A DNA stretch of 64,000 nucleotides, taken from positions 46,009 through 110,008 of the forward strand of contig DKZA01000012.1 of the NCBI GenBank assembly GCA_002492525.1, in the 5' to 3' direction. Source of the stretch: Lachnospiraceae bacterium UBA7086. Its GTDB lineage: Bacteria > Bacillota > Clostridia > Lachnospirales > Lachnospiraceae. Both the position numbers and the translations under genes were made by a program. Shown piece after piece: positions 16,924-24,841 of this stretch. Positions within the stretch are counted from its first letter, which is position 1. Each line of letters begins with the position of its first letter. The notes beneath the pieces are model-generated. The model was not told the DNA's origin. It searched no databases and was given only the letters and a program-made list of their open reading frames with translations.

Positions 16924-17591
16924 ATGAAGATTGACCGGCTTATAAGCATTGTTGTTTATTTGTTAAATCATGGTCGGACATCAGCGCAGAAATTAGCAGA
17001 AGAATTTGAGGTTTCCTCCAGAACGATTATGCGGGATTTGGCATCGCAAATGAAGACGGCAAAACAAATGAACAATTAAGGCTGTTGGAAGATGCCATCA
17101 AGGAAAAGTATATTGTCCGGTTTTCCTATACAAATAGTCATGATGAAGTAAAAAAGATTCAGGTAGAGCCAGTTTGTCTGCAATATAAATGGTATAACTG
17201 GTATCTGATTGGATATTATGAAAAATATCAGGATTATTGTATGTTTAAATTAGTTCGTATGGACAGTTTACAGGCAACAGATATAAAATTTACAACCTCT
17301 CATGATCTTTCAGATATTGAGATGAAAGACAGCAATGATGAGATTGTACATGTCAAATTATACGGAAAAGCAGTCATCAAAGCAAAATGCAGGGAATATC
17401 TAAACGGACGCATTACGCAGGAATTTGAAAATGGAGATTTTGAGTTTTCGTTTTCTGTACCAGAACATGAAACATTCTGGTATGGGGTGATTCTTTCCTT
17501 CGGAAATAAAGCCAAGATTATCGAACCGCAGGAAATAAAAGAACGCATTATAAAAACCTGTAAAGAAATACAAATGGAATATGGAGCATAA
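16924..17591 (+). pseudogene. YafY-type HTH/WYL transcriptional regulator with internal deletion
   Basis: The N-terminal HTH_11 domain (MKIDRLISIVVYLLNHG through EEFEVSSRTIMRDL) is intact with a good ribosome site. It then runs out of frame at about 17040 and stops at 17079. The WYL half resumes in another frame from about 17044 (GIANEDGKTNEQLRLLEDA) and continues through KIQVEPVCLQYKWYNWYLIGYY, the WYL core, to the WCX-like C-terminus at 17591. A typical family member is about 300 aa; some 70-80 residues between HTH and WYL are missing. It is an internal deletion plus frameshift rather than a simple point mutation. The WYL half could still be made from the ATG at 17085 as an isolated ligand-binding fragment. 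Confidence 0.85.
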
Positions 17592-17593
17592 AG

Positions 17594-17965
17594 ATGAAAG
17601 AAATCAAACGATATGACATTAACGAAGATTGGGCACATTCAGGGATCATCCAGGCGGGAGACTATTGCTTTATAAACTACTGTGCCCGCAATGTAGGCGG
17701 TACTATTGAAGAACAAATTGACGGTGCCTTTGATGAAATGGAAGAACGGCTGGCATTAGTGGGATTGACGCTTGAAAATGTCGTACAGATGAATTGTCTG
17801 TTTAAAAACATCTGGGATATTCCGATCATGGAGAAGGTAATTAAGAGAAGATTTCTCGGCAAATATCCCGTGCGCAAGTCATTTCAGACTGAATTTGCCG
17901 ATCCGGGTAATTTGTTCTTTCAAGTGGACGCTATAGCCTACTCAACAACAGAAGTTAAGAGTTAG
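17594..17965 (+). CDS. RidA/YjgF/TdcF family protein
   Basis: A 123-aa trimeric-fold protein of the RidA family, which in its best-known form deaminates reactive enamine/imine intermediates from PLP enzymes. The family core is visible as SGIIQAGDYCFINYC, a central ENVVQMNCLF segment, and the arginine-bearing YPVRKSFQ near residue 95. The C-terminal strand reads FQVDAIAY, with Asp where canonical RidA has Glu in the EIEAIA motif, so catalytic competence is uncertain. It starts 2 nt after the WYL pseudogene stop and converges with the flavodoxin-like gene. Confidence 0.75.
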   Translation: MKEIKRYDINEDWAHSGIIQAGDYCFINYCARNVGGTIEEQIDGAFDEMEERLALVGLTLENVVQMNCLFKNIWDIPIMEKVIKRRFLGKYPVRKSFQTEFADPGNLFFQVDAIAYSTTEVKS

Positions 17966-18503
17966 TGATCAAATCACAAAATGCTTTTATTTCATCAACT
18001 CTGTCGGCAACTGCTTCTTTGTATTCTATAGAGCAAAGCCCCATATTGCCACTTGCTTTTATTTCCAAATGGCCGTAAAAATGCTCTATACTATTGATAA
18101 TCTTTTCACATTCCGACATACCGGGGCCGGTTCTTAAGGCAATCGTGTACCCTCTCTTTCCACTTGAAATGGCAGCGTGTGGTTCGTGTGTGTTACACCA
18201 AGGTGTACATCTATCTATAAATACCTTAAATTGTCCGGGAATATCTGCCCAATAAGATGGTGAAACAGAAACGATTCTATCAGCCCATTCATATTGCTCC
18301 ATAATTTTTTTCACGTCATCTTTTTGAAAACATTCTGCTGTTTCGTGACACCTTCGACAACCTTTACAGTATTTAACCTCATAATCATCTATACACAGCG
18401 TTTTGACATTGTTTTCATTGTTTACATATTCGCTTACCAGTTTTACTATTTCAGCAGTAGCACCATTTTTTACGGGGCTGCAATTAATCACCAGAATATT
18501 CAT
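17955..18503 (-). CDS. Flavodoxin-like NAD(P)H-dependent oxidoreductase
   Basis: A 182-aa flavodoxin-fold protein of the NADPH-dependent FMN reductase/iron-sulfur flavoprotein type. The phosphate loop is INCSPVKNGATAEIV and the second FMN contact is SVSPSYWADIPGQFKVFIDR. The cysteine cluster CKGCRRCHETAECF resembles the linker of two-domain iron-sulfur flavoproteins, where it can hold a cluster, but may be regulatory here. It has GGAGGAATAAG before the start. Electron partner unknown. Confidence 0.8.
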   Translation of the reverse strand: MNILVINCSPVKNGATAEIVKLVSEYVNNENNVKTLCIDDYEVKYCKGCRRCHETAECFQKDDVKKIMEQYEWADRIVSVSPSYWADIPGQFKVFIDRCTPWCNTHEPHAAISSGKRGYTIALRTGPGMSECEKIINSIEHFYGHLEIKASGNMGLCSIEYKEAVADRVDEIKAFCDLITNS

Positions 18504-18575
18504 ATATTTCTTATTCCTCCAAGTCCCAATTTGTACGCTTGATTGTATCCAATCGTCCCCTTAAAAAGGCAAAAA

Positions 18576-18604
18576 CGGAAACACTTTATCTATCAGCATT
18601 TCCG
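18576..18604 (-). terminator. Terminator after the PIN toxin gene (repeat type T)
   Basis: On the minus strand CGGAAA and TTTCCG frame a loop containing TGCTGATAGATAAAGTG, followed by TTTTT. Near-identical hairpins occur at 22410-22443 and 63824-63854. Confidence 0.7.
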
Positions 18605-18669
18605 CACTCTTAAAGGAAGTAATTTGTATTCAAATTTGTTACGTATTATAGAAATAAATTGCCGTTATT

Positions 18670-19032
18670 TCATTTATCCAACAATTTATTCAGCTTCCTA
18701 TCAAAAGTTTTGACTTCATACCCTTTAATTTTGTGATATGCATATAATATACAATCTGGGAAATCCAAATTTTGCTCTGCGTAAGTCTCAATGCCAAGCT
18801 TCAGCACCTCCAGCTCTGGTGTCGTGACCTCCGATAGGAATTTCAACAGACACTGTCTAATCTCCGCTCTGCCAATATGGTACACTCCCTTCAAGACATA
18901 AACTACTTCCGCAAAAATTTCTATAGTAACTTGAACAGACATATTTTTAATAATCCGTTCAGCCTCAGACGCCATCCGCTCATCATCATTTAACAAATAC
19001 CGCAAAATGATATTTGTATCAAGCATTACCAT
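18670..19032 (-). CDS. PIN-domain toxin (VapC-like)
   Basis: A 120-aa PIN-fold RNase, the probable toxin of a type II toxin-antitoxin pair. Acidic residues of the active site are MLDTNIILRYLLNDD (first Asp), the glutamate in TIEIFAEVVYVL, and the late LDFPDCILYAYHK and TFDRKL aspartates. Its first codons overlap the antitoxin stop by 14 bp, with two ATGs (19032 and 19026) available; GGTGG in the antitoxin tail favours the first. RNA target unknown. Confidence 0.85.
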   Translation of the reverse strand: MVMLDTNIILRYLLNDDERMASEAERIIKNMSVQVTIEIFAEVVYVLKGVYHIGRAEIRQCLLKFLSEVTTPELEVLKLGIETYAEQNLDFPDCILYAYHKIKGYEVKTFDRKLNKLLDK

Positions 19033-19258
19033 ATTTTTCTACCACCGCTTTCTCCCACGCTGTCTTTTCCTGCTCTCTTAAATTTGAATCTGCGTACTTT
19101 GCCAACATACCCCTTGCCGTCTGTGTGCTTCGCTTTTTAGGAATTTCTTCAACAAACTCATCCAAAATTGTGATAATCAGCTTTTGGTTTTTCTGTGCTT
19201 GAATTTTCCCTAGAGTCTGCACATTCTCTCCATCATAGTAACCCTCTAATGCCAACAT
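19019..19258 (-). CDS. Antitoxin of the PIN toxin
   Basis: A 79-aa protein directly upstream of and overlapping the PIN-domain gene. The N-terminus (MLALEGYYDGENVQTLGKI) resembles the short antitoxins found with PIN_3 toxins; the middle LIITILDEFVEEIP is strand-like and the C-terminus (TARGMLAKYADSNLREQEKTAW) is helical and charged, suiting toxin binding. An upstream TTG is possible, but the ATG at 19258 has GGGTGAAGAT before it. DNA-binding is not obvious from sequence. Assignment rests mainly on genomic context. Confidence 0.7.
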   Translation of the reverse strand: MLALEGYYDGENVQTLGKIQAQKNQKLIITILDEFVEEIPKKRSTQTARGMLAKYADSNLREQEKTAWEKAVVEKYGNA

Positions 19259-19340
19259 ATCTTCACCCGCCTTTAAATCCAAAATATCTTATTTATATTA
19301 TACCCCGATAAAAATTTCAAAGCAAATAAAATATCAAAAA

Positions 19341-20300
19341 TCAATTGCTCCAATTCATAAGATGATATTTTGATACGGTATCCTGAAACCCTAACGATTT
19401 GTATAACGGGTATCCGCTTTCTGTTGCTTTTAATTCTACAACACTCAATCCCATAGCGACCGCATCATCCATCAACATATTCATAACTTTCCGGGCATAA
19501 CCATGATGACGATATTCCACTTTTGTATACACATTTAACACAGTTCCTGTTTTCCCGGTAATAAAAGCAGGACTCAGTGGTTTTTCAATGACAAGCAATA
19601 GGGCACAGGCAATAATATCTTTCCCATCTCTTACTACATAGCCAAATATATTTTTATTCAAGTTGCGCAAAAAATAGGCTGGCAAATTCCGTTTGATCAT
19701 CTCTAAATCATCTTCTTCCAATTTGCCATTATCTTCTATCAGATACGCAATTCTTAACTCTGTCAGCTGTTCAATATCTTCCGTTGCAGCTTTGTTGTAA
19801 AACATGCTCTGCTCTCTTTCGGTTTTTCTCAAATATAATGTATAATCACTTGGATCAACTTCATCCCCTAGGCCTTTGTCAATCGCTTCTGTAAATCCCA
19901 ATTTAAAGTAAATATGTTTTGCTTTTTCATTGTCTTCTTCCACGCCAATCGTAAATTCAGTATAACCCTTCTGCTCTAAATCAGTTAAAGCAAATTGAAG
20001 TAATTTCTGCCCAAGTCCAACTCCCTGATATTTTTTATCTAACCGAAAAGCCTGGAGGTAAACTCTTTGACCAGGTATTGTTTCGGAAGCCAAGTCGTGA
20101 CTTATATAATGAATTGTCAATTCTCCTATAAAGATTCCATTTCGTTCAATAACATAAATGTCAATTTCTCTATTATCAAATTCTTTCCATCTTATGTCCC
20201 GAAACTTTAACCACATTTGTTCACTATCAGGGAATAGATTATGCAATCTGTCAAATTCATCTTTTGTGATTTTTCTAAATATACAATTTATGGTATCCAT
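19341..20300 (-). CDS. Tandem GNAT acetyltransferase (two domains)
   Basis: A 319-aa protein containing two GNAT domains. The first (residues 1-158) has the acetyl-CoA loop FRLDKKYQGVGLGQKLLQF and NEKAKHIYFKLGF. The second (about 166-319) has YTKVEYRHHGYARKVMNML and ATESGYPLYKSLGF, the usual C-terminal motif. Both halves keep the glycine loop, so both could bind cofactor. Substrate unknown. It could be a natural fusion of two neighbouring cassette genes. It is transcribed in the same direction as the rest of the island. Confidence 0.8.
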   Translation of the reverse strand: MDTINCIFRKITKDEFDRLHNLFPDSEQMWLKFRDIRWKEFDNREIDIYVIERNGIFIGELTIHYISHDLASETIPGQRVYLQAFRLDKKYQGVGLGQKLLQFALTDLEQKGYTEFTIGVEEDNEKAKHIYFKLGFTEAIDKGLGDEVDPSDYTLYLRKTEREQSMFYNKAATEDIEQLTELRIAYLIEDNGKLEEDDLEMIKRNLPAYFLRNLNKNIFGYVVRDGKDIIACALLLVIEKPLSPAFITGKTGTVLNVYTKVEYRHHGYARKVMNMLMDDAVAMGLSVVELKATESGYPLYKSLGFQDTVSKYHLMNWSN

Positions 20301-20353
20301 TCTTATTTCCCTTTGCAGCTTCCAACTGATTGCACTTATCTAAATATACAAAT

Positions 20354-20422
20354 TTATTCACAGCCCAGCCTAATCCCAGCACCTTTTTCAAGCCACTTTT
20401 CAGGAACAATTCGCTTGTTATG
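20354..20422 (-). pseudogene. 3' gene stump ending in RIVPEKWLEKGAGIRLGCE
   Basis: A short open stretch between two intact genes reads HNKRIVPEKWLEKGAGIRLG before a stop. Its composition looks like a protein C-terminus and it has no start codon of its own. Parent family not recognised. Confidence 0.35.
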
Positions 20423-20443
20423 AAAAATTGAGTATACTATAAA

Positions 20444-20689
20444 TCACTTCTTGTGTGCCGTAATAATCGTATAACTATACGCATTTACCGTTAAAATATC
20501 ATTATCTGTTTCAATATACCAATTCTTTCCTTTGCGTGTGATCACGACATCCGCGGAATTAATTTTCGTTTTACACCAATCAACCACATCATCTGTCTCC
20601 AAAGACAGATTCCTTTTAATGCGTTCTATGCCTAACTTCGTTGTATGTAATTTATCCAGATTTTTTCTTAGTTCATTTTCTTCCCTCAT
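20444..20689 (-). CDS. DUF3781 protein
   Basis: An 81-aa protein of DUF3781: LDKLHTTKLGIERIKRNLSL followed by DVVDWCKTKI and ITRKGKNWYIET match the conserved pattern. Function unknown. The ATG at 20689 is chosen because AAGGGGAAA lies 5 to 8 nt upstream of it. It sits between a MazG-like gene and a gene stump. Confidence 0.75.
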   Translation of the reverse strand: MREENELRKNLDKLHTTKLGIERIKRNLSLETDDVVDWCKTKINSADVVITRKGKNWYIETDNDILTVNAYSYTIITAHKK

Positions 20690-20740
20690 TTTACATTTCC
20701 CCTTTATCAACTTCTAATCTCACAGCAGGCAAACCATAAC

Positions 20741-21070
20741 TTAAACACCCCTGGACTTTAAATATTTATCCTCGTCTTCTCTTGCCTCAATAAAAGCTTT
20801 TTCTAAATCAATTTTGTAGTAATCAGCTAATCGTATTATTTGTGCAATTACATCCGCCATTTCATTACCCAAACATTCGTCAATATCAAGCGCATCTCCT
20901 TCAAAAGCATAATATCTTTCCTTGAGCATAACTTGCTTTGCCAAGTCACCGACCTGTTTTGCCAATTCAATCATAGCACCTTCTGCTTTCCACTCCTGTA
21001 ATTCGATCTTATTAAATCTTTTAACGATTTCTTTGTACATATCTTCCATTTCTGCAAAAGTCTTACCCAT
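20741..21070 (-). CDS. MazG-like nucleotide pyrophosphohydrolase
   Basis: A 109-aa all-helical protein of the MazG/dUTPase-like NTP pyrophosphohydrolase superfamily. The metal-binding pattern is visible as EGAMIELAKQVGDLAKQ and LGNEMADVIAQIIRLADYY, with E/D pairs on adjacent helices; the first motif is Gln-rich compared with the usual EExxE, so activity is plausible rather than certain. GGAGGTATTTATTT precedes the chosen ATG. Role in nucleotide-pool sanitation is inferred from the family. Confidence 0.7.
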   Translation of the reverse strand: MGKTFAEMEDMYKEIVKRFNKIELQEWKAEGAMIELAKQVGDLAKQVMLKERYYAFEGDALDIDECLGNEMADVIAQIIRLADYYKIDLEKAFIEAREDEDKYLKSRGV

Positions 21071-21128
21071 AAATAAATACCTCCATAAATTTCTTCTCAA
21101 CTCCCAATCTATAACTATCCAAAATATT

Positions 21129-21704
21129 TCAACAGCTAATCTCTAAAGATTCCCTGGATGTAGATTGTCGTTCAATACAATAGCACACTTCCCCAACAGG
21201 TACTTTTTGTTCTCTTATAAATCGTTCTACCGTATCCGTCTTATGCATCTTTGACTTTTCCAACACTCTTCCTGATTTACTATTTTCACTCCTATGGTAT
21301 GCCTCAAGCTTCAGAAATTCTGTACTTGCAAATATAAAATCAATAAGACCGGCCAATGCTTCTCCTGCATAACCGTTTCCCCAATAGCGCTCACCAATGC
21401 AATATTCTATTTCTGCTGTACAACAATCAGAATACACCTTACAAAATGCGATTTGTCCGATATTTTTATTACTCTTTTTTTCAATGATTGCCCATCTGTA
21501 ATAATCGGGATTCTGATAACTTTCAATATATCCTGCTAATAAATCTCTGACTTGTAAAATATCTGTATAGACAGGTTCGCCGTATTCGTACTGAATATGC
21601 GGATTCGCTGCCCAATTGATGTACATATCTTTGTCATCTTCGGGAACAAAACGACGATAAATAAGTCTTGATGTCTCAAAAGGCCTGGTACCAAAGTGTT
21701 CCAT
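21129..21704 (-). CDS. GNAT acetyltransferase, RimJ/RimL type
   Basis: A 191-aa GNAT of the RimJ/RimL branch: ETSRLIYRRFVPEDDKDMY at the start, then IEYCIGERYWGNGYAGEALAG as the acetyl-CoA loop and RSENSKSGRVLEKSKM as the usual NxxSxxVLEKxGF segment, slightly altered. It ends with a Ser/Thr-rich tail. GGAGGAAGAACC lies before the ATG. Such enzymes acetylate N-termini, antibiotics or small amines; the substrate is unknown. Confidence 0.85.
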   Translation of the reverse strand: MEHFGTRPFETSRLIYRRFVPEDDKDMYINWAANPHIQYEYGEPVYTDILQVRDLLAGYIESYQNPDYYRWAIIEKKSNKNIGQIAFCKVYSDCCTAEIEYCIGERYWGNGYAGEALAGLIDFIFASTEFLKLEAYHRSENSKSGRVLEKSKMHKTDTVERFIREQKVPVGEVCYCIERQSTSRESLEISC

Positions 21705-21740
21705 GGTTCTTCCTCCAAATCACAATATTTAAGCCGCTTT

Positions 21741-22244
21741 TTAATAAATACTTACAATGATTCCCTTCTGTTCATTCCCCATATCATGATAAAATTCTTT
21801 CAGGCCATTGAACGCTTCCATCAATTCACTTTTTAACTCTTCTTTTGCATCTTCTGTCCAAATTGTTGGATAAATTCCGTTTTGGGCTAATTCCCTTGGG
21901 GAAAAACCTGCAAGAGATTTATTTATATCAAATTCATTGAGTGCAGATGATATTTCGCCAACTCTTTCCGGATAAATATACGCAATAAAGTCTGCCTCCT
22001 CATCATCTAAAAACATGGCAGTCCCCACAATAGCTTCACTCAGCAGATTATTCTCAATAGGGGTAGCAGCGGAAACGCCCGTTAGAATAAAATGAAGTCC
22101 ATCCCACAGTTTGTCCATGTCATACATTTTTATATTCTGCTCTGCAAGTTTCTCAATTTCATCGAATAAATCATCATTTGATTTATCCATCAATTTTTCT
22201 ATTAAATTACGCTCAGCTTCCATATAACATGCGGACATTCCCAT
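21741..22244 (-). CDS. YfbM-like DUF1877 protein
   Basis: A 167-aa protein starting MGMSACYMEAERNLIEKL, the DUF1877 hallmark, with the conserved WDGLHFILTG block and a later FDINKSLAGFSP-like helix. The family is widespread and of unknown biochemical function. The ATG at 22244 has GGAGGTAAATATC directly upstream, which also encodes the last codons of a gene stump that overlaps this start. Confidence 0.8.
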   Translation of the reverse strand: MGMSACYMEAERNLIEKLMDKSNDDLFDEIEKLAEQNIKMYDMDKLWDGLHFILTGVSAATPIENNLLSEAIVGTAMFLDDEEADFIAYIYPERVGEISSALNEFDINKSLAGFSPRELAQNGIYPTIWTEDAKEELKSELMEAFNGLKEFYHDMGNEQKGIIVSIY

Positions 22245-22249
22245 GATAT

Positions 22250-22351
22250 TTACCTCCATCTAAATAATCCTCTTTTGCATGTAGCTTCCCGATAAACCAG
22301 GAATTCTTCTGCCATGATAATTGCCAAGTTATCAGCACAATCTGAAAATAC
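22250..22351 (-). pseudogene. 3' gene stump overlapping the DUF1877 start
   Basis: The reading frame VFSDCADNLAIIMAEEF through CKRGLFRWR stops inside the DUF1877 ribosome site. It is protein-like, has no start or ribosome site, and is preceded by a palindrome. Parent family not recognised. Confidence 0.35.
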
Positions 22352-22363
22352 ACCTTCTACTCT

Positions 22364-22402
22364 GTTTCCTTGATTGTATCACAATAGTACAATCAAGGAA
22401 AC
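22364..22402. repeat. Perfect 15-bp inverted repeat
   Basis: GTTTCCTTGATTGTA and TACAATCAAGGAAAC are separated by 9 nt. It lies between a terminator and a gene stump. It lacks a T-run on either side, so it is not an ordinary terminator. Part of it (CTTGATTGTATC) recurs at 18537-18549 beside a sister terminator. Confidence 0.6.
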
Positions 22403-22409
22403 AAAAACA

Positions 22410-22443
22410 GCGGAAACGCCGCACCACCTTTCAGCATTTCCGC
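22410..22443 (-). terminator. Terminator after the sirtuin gene (repeat type T)
   Basis: GCGGAAA and TTTCCGC form the stem on the minus strand, with TGCTGAAAGG in the loop and CTGTTTTTGTTT after it. It is a sister of the hairpins at 18576-18604 and 63824-63854. Confidence 0.7.
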
Positions 22444-22489
22444 AATCTGAAAGACAATAACCCCACAAAACGAATCCCGCTATTTAAAT

Positions 22490-23380
22490 TCAAGAATACG
22501 ATATCCTCCCTATAAGATCAGATATAACCTTTGCCATATCGCCTCCAATGCCGACTGCCCTGCTCCCAAAGCTCTCCGGAACAACGGCATCATCCATATT
22601 CAGCCTGATCAATGACAGATTTCTGTTGTCCCGGACCATTCTTTCAAATGGAAAACGAATAATTGTCGGGGTGTTATATCCAACGCCAAGTTCCAGTAAG
22701 ACACCTTTTTTCTGTTCCATTTTTTTCAGAAAACCGTGATACTGTCTGGCTGCCTCATGCCAGTTTTCATCTTCCACAAAATACTGGTCACAGCGAAGGT
22801 GCATCGTCATATTGCCACCGCAGACCGGACATTTCGGCACCATTTCGGAAGGCACCAGACAGTCCTGTCTCGCCTGATCCATCTGACGGAACAAATCTTC
22901 TGCATCATAAACCGTCGGGTGGCATCCTTTTTCACATTGAATATTTCCATAATCCCCCTGCGTCGCAAAAATACGTTCCGCCTGGAATCCGGCCTTCTGA
23001 AACTGATGGTCAACATTCGTTGTCAGGACAAAATAATCTCTGTCTTTTACGATTTCATAAAGCTGCCTGTATAAAGGCAGTGCGGGCGGCAGGAAGCGGT
23101 TTATCATGCTGTGTTTTGACCAATAGCCCCACTTTGCTTCCTGCGTGGGAAAGGGATAAAACCCCGCTGTATACATATCCGTCATATACATAGGACCATA
23201 CTTTTCTATGAACTCACCAAAATTACTGGTAAACCGTTCCCCGCTGTAAACAAGCCCGGCGGCAGTAGACACTCCGGCTCCCGCACCGATCAGTATGAAT
23301 TCCGCCTCTTTTAGCAATGCAGATGCCTGTTCAACCTGCTCCTCATAGGAATCTATCATTCTTTTCTGACTCTGCTTCAT
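22490..23380 (-). CDS. Sirtuin-family protein, SirTM-like (ADP-ribosyltransferase type)
   Basis: A 296-aa Sir2-fold NAD-dependent protein. The NAD motif is ILIGAGAGVSTAAGL (residues 29-43) in place of the GAGxSxxxGIPxFR of deacetylases, and TTNVDHQF (120-127) supplies the Asn-Asp pair. At the position of the catalytic histidine (HG motif) it has Gln141-Gly142 in FATQGDYG. Two cysteine pairs (149/153 and 184/187) form a zinc-binding module. Replacement of His by Gln is a trait of SirTM-class sirtuins, which ADP-ribosylate proteins. However, no macrodomain, GcvH-like or lipoate ligase gene is adjacent, so it is a stand-alone member. Ordinary deacetylase annotation should be treated with doubt. 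Confidence 0.8.
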   Translation of the reverse strand: MKQSQKRMIDSYEEQVEQASALLKEAEFILIGAGAGVSTAAGLVYSGERFTSNFGEFIEKYGPMYMTDMYTAGFYPFPTQEAKWGYWSKHSMINRFLPPALPLYRQLYEIVKDRDYFVLTTNVDHQFQKAGFQAERIFATQGDYGNIQCEKGCHPTVYDAEDLFRQMDQARQDCLVPSEMVPKCPVCGGNMTMHLRCDQYFVEDENWHEAARQYHGFLKKMEQKKGVLLELGVGYNTPTIIRFPFERMVRDNRNLSLIRLNMDDAVVPESFGSRAVGIGGDMAKVISDLIGRISYS

Positions 23381-23426
23381 GATTCATCAACCTCTCTTCC
23401 ACACCGCTCTTCCGGGACAGATTTGT

Positions 23427-24200
23427 TTAGAATTTCCCGTTTGTATTCTGCCAGCTTTCTTTGTCTGCGATCGTCTCCATCACATCCCAATGCTCGGCAA
23501 TCTTACCGTTCTCCACTCTCCATAAATCATAGTAGCTGGTAGGCGCACCGCCAAAGGTTCCCTCACTGACAGCCAGCACATAATTTCCCTGTGCAAGCAC
23601 CTGATGAACTGTCGTGTAAATCATCTGGATATTCTGCTTGGCCAAAGCTGCCAGGGCAGCTCCCAGACCGGACAGGCCGTCTGCGATTCCTGTATTGTGC
23701 TGGATATAAGTATCGCCGGCAAAATAGTCCGGTGTCTTCTCGGAATGATTTCCCTGCATGACATCATACAGGAAGTCCCTGACCAGCTGACGGTTTTCTT
23801 CGGTTTTATCCAGATCCTTAACGGGCGCCACATGATCAATCTGTGTGTGACCGGACGGATTCGGATCTGCCTTATCGGCAAGATTATCCCAATGTTCTGC
23901 GATTTTACCCTCACTGTCAAAACGGAAAATATCAAATGCTACCTGCTCGCCCGCTCCTGCAAAATTATAGACTGTCTGTAAAAACACCTTATCCCCATCC
24001 TCATATGCACGGACATTATTTACCGTTGTTGGCACCGGTGCAGATGCAAGATAATTGACACTTCCGACAAACGCCTCCCGTCCTGTACCATAGGCAAGAT
24101 TATGCTGGATGTATCCCTCTGCTAATAGAGAAGCTGCTTTCTTGGCATCCCCTGTTGCGAATGTGTTAATCAGTTCCTTTGCTTTTTCAATCTGTGTCAT
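23427..24200 (-). CDS. Tandem SnoaL/NTF2-like protein
   Basis: A 257-aa protein with two NTF2-like (SnoaL-type) repeats: residues 1-120 with LLAEGYIQHNLAYGTGREAF and KIAEHWDNLADK, and 130-257 with YFAGDTYIQHNTGIADGL and KIAEHWDVMETI. Each repeat keeps the YIQHN and EHWD motifs. Such proteins hydrolyse or isomerise small molecules or bind ligands; the reaction is unknown. The ATG at 24200 is supported by AAGGAGGATACTAAG. Two TGTAAY-N7-RTTACA sites and a perfect promoter lie just upstream, indicating control by the neighbouring Rrf2 regulator. Confidence 0.8.
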   Translation of the reverse strand: MTQIEKAKELINTFATGDAKKAASLLAEGYIQHNLAYGTGREAFVGSVNYLASAPVPTTVNNVRAYEDGDKVFLQTVYNFAGAGEQVAFDIFRFDSEGKIAEHWDNLADKADPNPSGHTQIDHVAPVKDLDKTEENRQLVRDFLYDVMQGNHSEKTPDYFAGDTYIQHNTGIADGLSGLGAALAALAKQNIQMIYTTVHQVLAQGNYVLAVSEGTFGGAPTSYYDLWRVENGKIAEHWDVMETIADKESWQNTNGKF

Positions 24201-24240
24201 CTTAGTATCCTCCTTGTTTTTCATTGTTTCATGATTGCAT

Positions 24241-24308
24241 TGTAACCATTATTGTTACATCTTGTAGGTATACAATAGCATTGTTTTGTTGTAATGTCAA
24301 TAGTTACA
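24241..24308 (-). promoter_or_regulatory. Promoter of the SnoaL gene with two Rrf2-type operators
   Basis: On the minus strand TTGACA (24295-24300) and TATTGT (24272-24277) have a 17-nt spacer. Operators of the form TGTAAY-N7-RTTACA lie at 24290-24308, overlapping the -35 box, and at 24241-24259, just downstream of the expected start point. Confidence 0.75.
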
Positions 24309-24373
24309 TCAAATTTTTTAAAAAAATTCAAGGCATCTGGATTATCCCCATAATGCCTTGATTTTTCAACAAC

Positions 24374-24817
24374 TTATCTGCTTTCTTCACGCAGATATTT
24401 CTCGGTATCCCGTTTGATGTCCGCCAGCGTAATAGAAGCCAGTTCCCTCTCTAATGCACTCTGTACCCGCAAAAGCTTATCATCCAAAATATGATGAATA
24501 TTTCTCCCCACGGGGCAGTTTGTGCTTGGATTTTCATGAAAATGAAACAATTCTCCGTTTTCAACACATTCCACAGCATTGTATATGTCTAAAAAAGATA
24601 TCTCACTTAATGGTTTTGTAACCGTGGTCCCTCCGGTCCCCCGGGCCACCTCGATCAAACCTGCTCCTTTTAGCTGCCCTAAGATTTTCCGGATAATGAC
24701 AGGATTCACATTGGTACTTCCTGCCAGGAAATCACTGGTCACTTTACATTCACTTCCGAATGTGTCTATACAGGCAAAGATGTGAACCGCCAGTGTAAAC
24801 CGACTTGAAATCTGCAT
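24374..24817 (-). CDS. Rrf2-family transcriptional regulator
   Basis: A 147-aa winged-helix regulator of the Rrf2 family. The start MQISSRFTLAVHIFACI and the recognition region SDFLAGSTNVNPVIIRKILGQL are typical, followed by the wing ARGTGGTTVTKP. Only one cysteine (in STNCPVGRNIH) is at the position where IscR, NsrR and RsrR carry three cluster ligands, so cluster binding like NsrR is unlikely; thiol or ligand sensing is possible, as in CymR- or YwnA-like members. It is divergent in role but not in direction from the SnoaL gene, whose promoter carries two matching operators, and its own promoter carries a third. Confidence 0.85.
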   Translation of the reverse strand: MQISSRFTLAVHIFACIDTFGSECKVTSDFLAGSTNVNPVIIRKILGQLKGAGLIEVARGTGGTTVTKPLSEISFLDIYNAVECVENGELFHFHENPSTNCPVGRNIHHILDDKLLRVQSALERELASITLADIKRDTEKYLREESR

Positions 24818-24841
24818 ATTTTTCTCCCACCTTTCCAGTCT

